From: PFJX01 sp964646585
GTDB taxonomy: Bacteria; Pseudomonadota; Gammaproteobacteria; Burkholderiales; Thiobacillaceae
DNA: 13,929 bases
NCBI GenBank assembly: GCA_964646585.1
Contig: CAZYEY010000141.1
Location: forward strand, 1 to 13,929
Direction: 5' to 3'
Part shown: positions 12,281-13,929 of the stretch, piece by piece
How positions within the stretch are numbered: position 1 is the stretch's first letter
Layout of the letters: each line of letters starts with the position of its first letter
Notes under the pieces: generated by a model
The model's database searches: none
Told to the model about the DNA's origin: nothing
What the model saw: the letters and a program-made list of their open reading frames with translations, nothing else
Made by a program: the position numbers and the translations under genes

Positions 12281-13843
12281 TCAGGCCGGTGCCGAGGCTC
12301 GGATCAAATGATCGAAAGCCGAGAGGCTGGCCTTGGCGCCCTCGCCCATGGCGATGATGATCTGCTTGTAGGGCACGGTGGTGCAGTCGCCGGCGGCGAA
12401 CACGCCGGGCACATTGGTCGCGCCCCTCGCATCCACCTCGATCTCGCCGAAGCGTGACAGGTTGACAGTGCCCTTCAGCCAGTCGGTGTTGGGCAACAGG
12501 CCGATCTGCACGAACACCCCTTCCAGGGCGATGTGCTGGCTCTGGCCCGTGGTGCGGTCGGTGTAGGTCAGCCCGTTCACTTTCTGGCCGTCGCCGGTCA
12601 CCTCAGTGGTCTGGGCGCTCTTGATGACGGTGACGTTGGGCAGGCTGTGGAGCTTGTTCTGCAGCACCGCGTCGGCCCGCAGGGCATCGCCGAATTCCAG
12701 CAGGGTCACATGGCCGACGATGCCCGCCAGGTCGATGGCCGCCTCGACGCCGGAGTTGCCGCCGCCGATCACCGCCACGTGCTTGCCCTTGAACAGGGGG
12801 CCGTCGCAGTGGGGGCAATAGGCCACGCCGCGGCCCCGGTATTCCTGCTCCCCGGGCACGGCGAGCTCGCGCCAGCGGGCGCCGGTGGCCAGGATGACCG
12901 CCTTGGCCTTGAGCACGGCCCCATTGGCCAGGCGTACTTCATGGAATCCACCTGCCTCGCCGGGGATCAGGGCCTCGGCCTTCTGCAGGTTCATGATGTC
13001 CACGGCGTATTCCTTCACATGCTCCTCCAGGGCGCGGCCCAGCTTGGGGCCATCGGTATGGGGCACGGAGATGAGGTTCTCGATGGCCAGGGTGTCCATC
13101 ACCTGACCGCCGAAACGTTCGCTCAACACGCCGGTGCGGATGCCCTTGCGGGCGGCGTAAATGGCTGCCGCCGCGCCGGCCGGGCCGCCGCCCACCACCA
13201 GCACGTCGAAGGGGGCCTGCGCGGCCAGCCGCGCCGCATCCCGCTCGGCCGCGCCCGTATCCAGGCGGGCGACGATCTCTTCCACGCTCATGCGGCCGTT
13301 CTCGAACAGCTCGCCGTTCAGGTACACGCTGGGCACGGCCATGATCTGGCGGGCATTCACCTCGTCCTGGAACATCGCGCCGTCGATCATGACGTTGTGG
13401 ATGTCGGGGTTGAGCGCCGCCATGGCGTTGAGGGCCTGCACCACGTCCGGGCAGTTGTGGCAGGACAGTGAGATATAGGTCTCGAAGCGCAGGGGCCCCT
13501 TCAGGGCACGGATGGCCGCCGCGGTCTCGTCAGGGATCTTGGGCGCGTAGCCGCTGGCTTGCAGCAGGGCCAGGATCAGGGAGGTGAACTCGTGGCCCAT
13601 GGGCAGGCCGGCGAAGCGGATGCGGGCGGGCTCGCCGACCTTGCCGACAGTGAAGGAAGGCCGGCGGGCATCCATCCCGTTCTCCAGCAGAAAGACCTTG
13701 TCCGACAGCCCGGCGATGTCCTCCAGCAAAGCCCGCATCTCGGCGGATTTGGGACTGTCGTCCAGGGAGGCCACCAGTTCGATGGGGGCCACGAGCTTTT
13801 CCAGGTAGGCCTTGAGTTGGGCCTTGATGTTGGCGTCCAGCAT
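12281..13843 (-). CDS. ahpF: Alkyl hydroperoxide reductase subunit F
   Basis: AhpF is a flavoprotein that passes electrons from NADH to AhpC, which reduces H2O2 and organic peroxides in the cytoplasm. The product is 520 aa, close to the 521 of E. coli, and starts MLDANIKAQLKAYLEKL behind AGGAG. The N-terminal thioredoxin-like domain has C128-HN-C131 (SCHNCP). The FAD site is VVGGGPAGAAAA (~216-227). The second redox pair is C343-PH-C346 (YCPHCDGP), the NAD site is VIGGGNSGVEAA (~359-370) and the end carries GVFAAGDCTTVPYKQI. All catalytic parts are intact. ahpC is normally just upstream; the 86 bp available here do not show its coding end. It belongs with oxyR as part of a peroxide defence. 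Confidence 0.97.
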   Translation of the reverse strand: MLDANIKAQLKAYLEKLVAPIELVASLDDSPKSAEMRALLEDIAGLSDKVFLLENGMDARRPSFTVGKVGEPARIRFAGLPMGHEFTSLILALLQASGYAPKIPDETAAAIRALKGPLRFETYISLSCHNCPDVVQALNAMAALNPDIHNVMIDGAMFQDEVNARQIMAVPSVYLNGELFENGRMSVEEIVARLDTGAAERDAARLAAQAPFDVLVVGGGPAGAAAAIYAARKGIRTGVLSERFGGQVMDTLAIENLISVPHTDGPKLGRALEEHVKEYAVDIMNLQKAEALIPGEAGGFHEVRLANGAVLKAKAVILATGARWRELAVPGEQEYRGRGVAYCPHCDGPLFKGKHVAVIGGGNSGVEAAIDLAGIVGHVTLLEFGDALRADAVLQNKLHSLPNVTVIKSAQTTEVTGDGQKVNGLTYTDRTTGQSQHIALEGVFVQIGLLPNTDWLKGTVNLSRFGEIEVDARGATNVPGVFAAGDCTTVPYKQIIIAMGEGAKASLSAFDHLIRASAPA

Positions 13844-13870
13844 GGCGGTTCTCCTGATGCAGAGGGCAAT

Positions 13871-13901
13871 ACGAAGTCGTCGGCGCGGCGGGCGCCTTCG
13901 T
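13871..13901 (-). other. Inverted repeat upstream of ahpF
   Basis: ACGAA (13871-13875) pairs with TTCGT (13897-13901), and GGCGC (13882-13886) pairs with GCGCC (13892-13896), with a one-sided 6-nt bulge. It lies 28-58 nt before the ahpF start, without a T-run. If ahpC lies upstream, it could be an intergenic processing or attenuation hairpin. Confidence 0.35.
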
Positions 13902-13929
13902 GTTGCGCTCTATCGGGTTCGGGGGACCC

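Noticed and set aside
12533..13471. 312-codon plus-strand open frame
   Set aside because: Antisense shadow of ahpF.
13844..13929. End of an ahpC gene at the right edge
   Set aside because: The 86 bp upstream of ahpF contain no recognisable AhpC C-terminal coding sequence; ahpC may lie further out.

Overview
The window reads as GC-rich chromosomal DNA of a betaproteobacterium. The basis is base composition and codon use, a ZIP transporter that is colinear in its metal ligands with Bordetella BbZIP, and an OxyR, Dps, bacterioferritin, DmeF and AhpF set typical of that class. Rhodocyclales or Nitrosomonadales is a guess. No tRNA, rRNA, CRISPR array, insertion sequence or phage gene was seen.

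Left part (1-4093): an exported caspase-type module. A secreted tetratricopeptide-repeat (TPR) protein runs leftward off the window and carries an apparent frameshift near 167. It is divergent from a two-gene rightward operon. The first gene is an exported caspase-fold peptidase with an SH3-like domain, an intact His/Cys dyad and a DUF4384-like tail. The second is an unrecognised exported protein with a DUF4384-like region of its own.

Middle (4217-9029): a peroxide, iron and metal island. oxyR (leftward) is divergent from a 57-aa ORF, a BbZIP-type transporter and dps. An OxyR-like operator abuts a good promoter between them. A COG0523 (CobW-like) GTPase follows, with its start codon inside a perfect inverted repeat. 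Next come bfd, behind a Fur-box-like promoter, and bfr, whose ferroxidase ligand at position 127 is replaced. A strong terminator closes this part.

Right part (9060-13929): a second Fur-box-like promoter drives a tight three-gene operon of unknown function: a 48-aa single-pass membrane protein, an 86-aa helical protein, and a coiled-coil/DUF2325 protein. Convergent with it, on the minus strand, lie dmeF (Co/Ni efflux), a truncated ChaN-like haem/iron protein remnant, and ahpF.

The genes fit one theme. OxyR senses peroxide. AhpF (with an AhpC not seen here) removes it, Dps and Bfr sequester Fe(II), Bfd releases stored iron, and ZIP, DmeF and COG0523 adjust metal pools. The caspase locus and the Fur-linked DUF2325 operon are the least understood parts.
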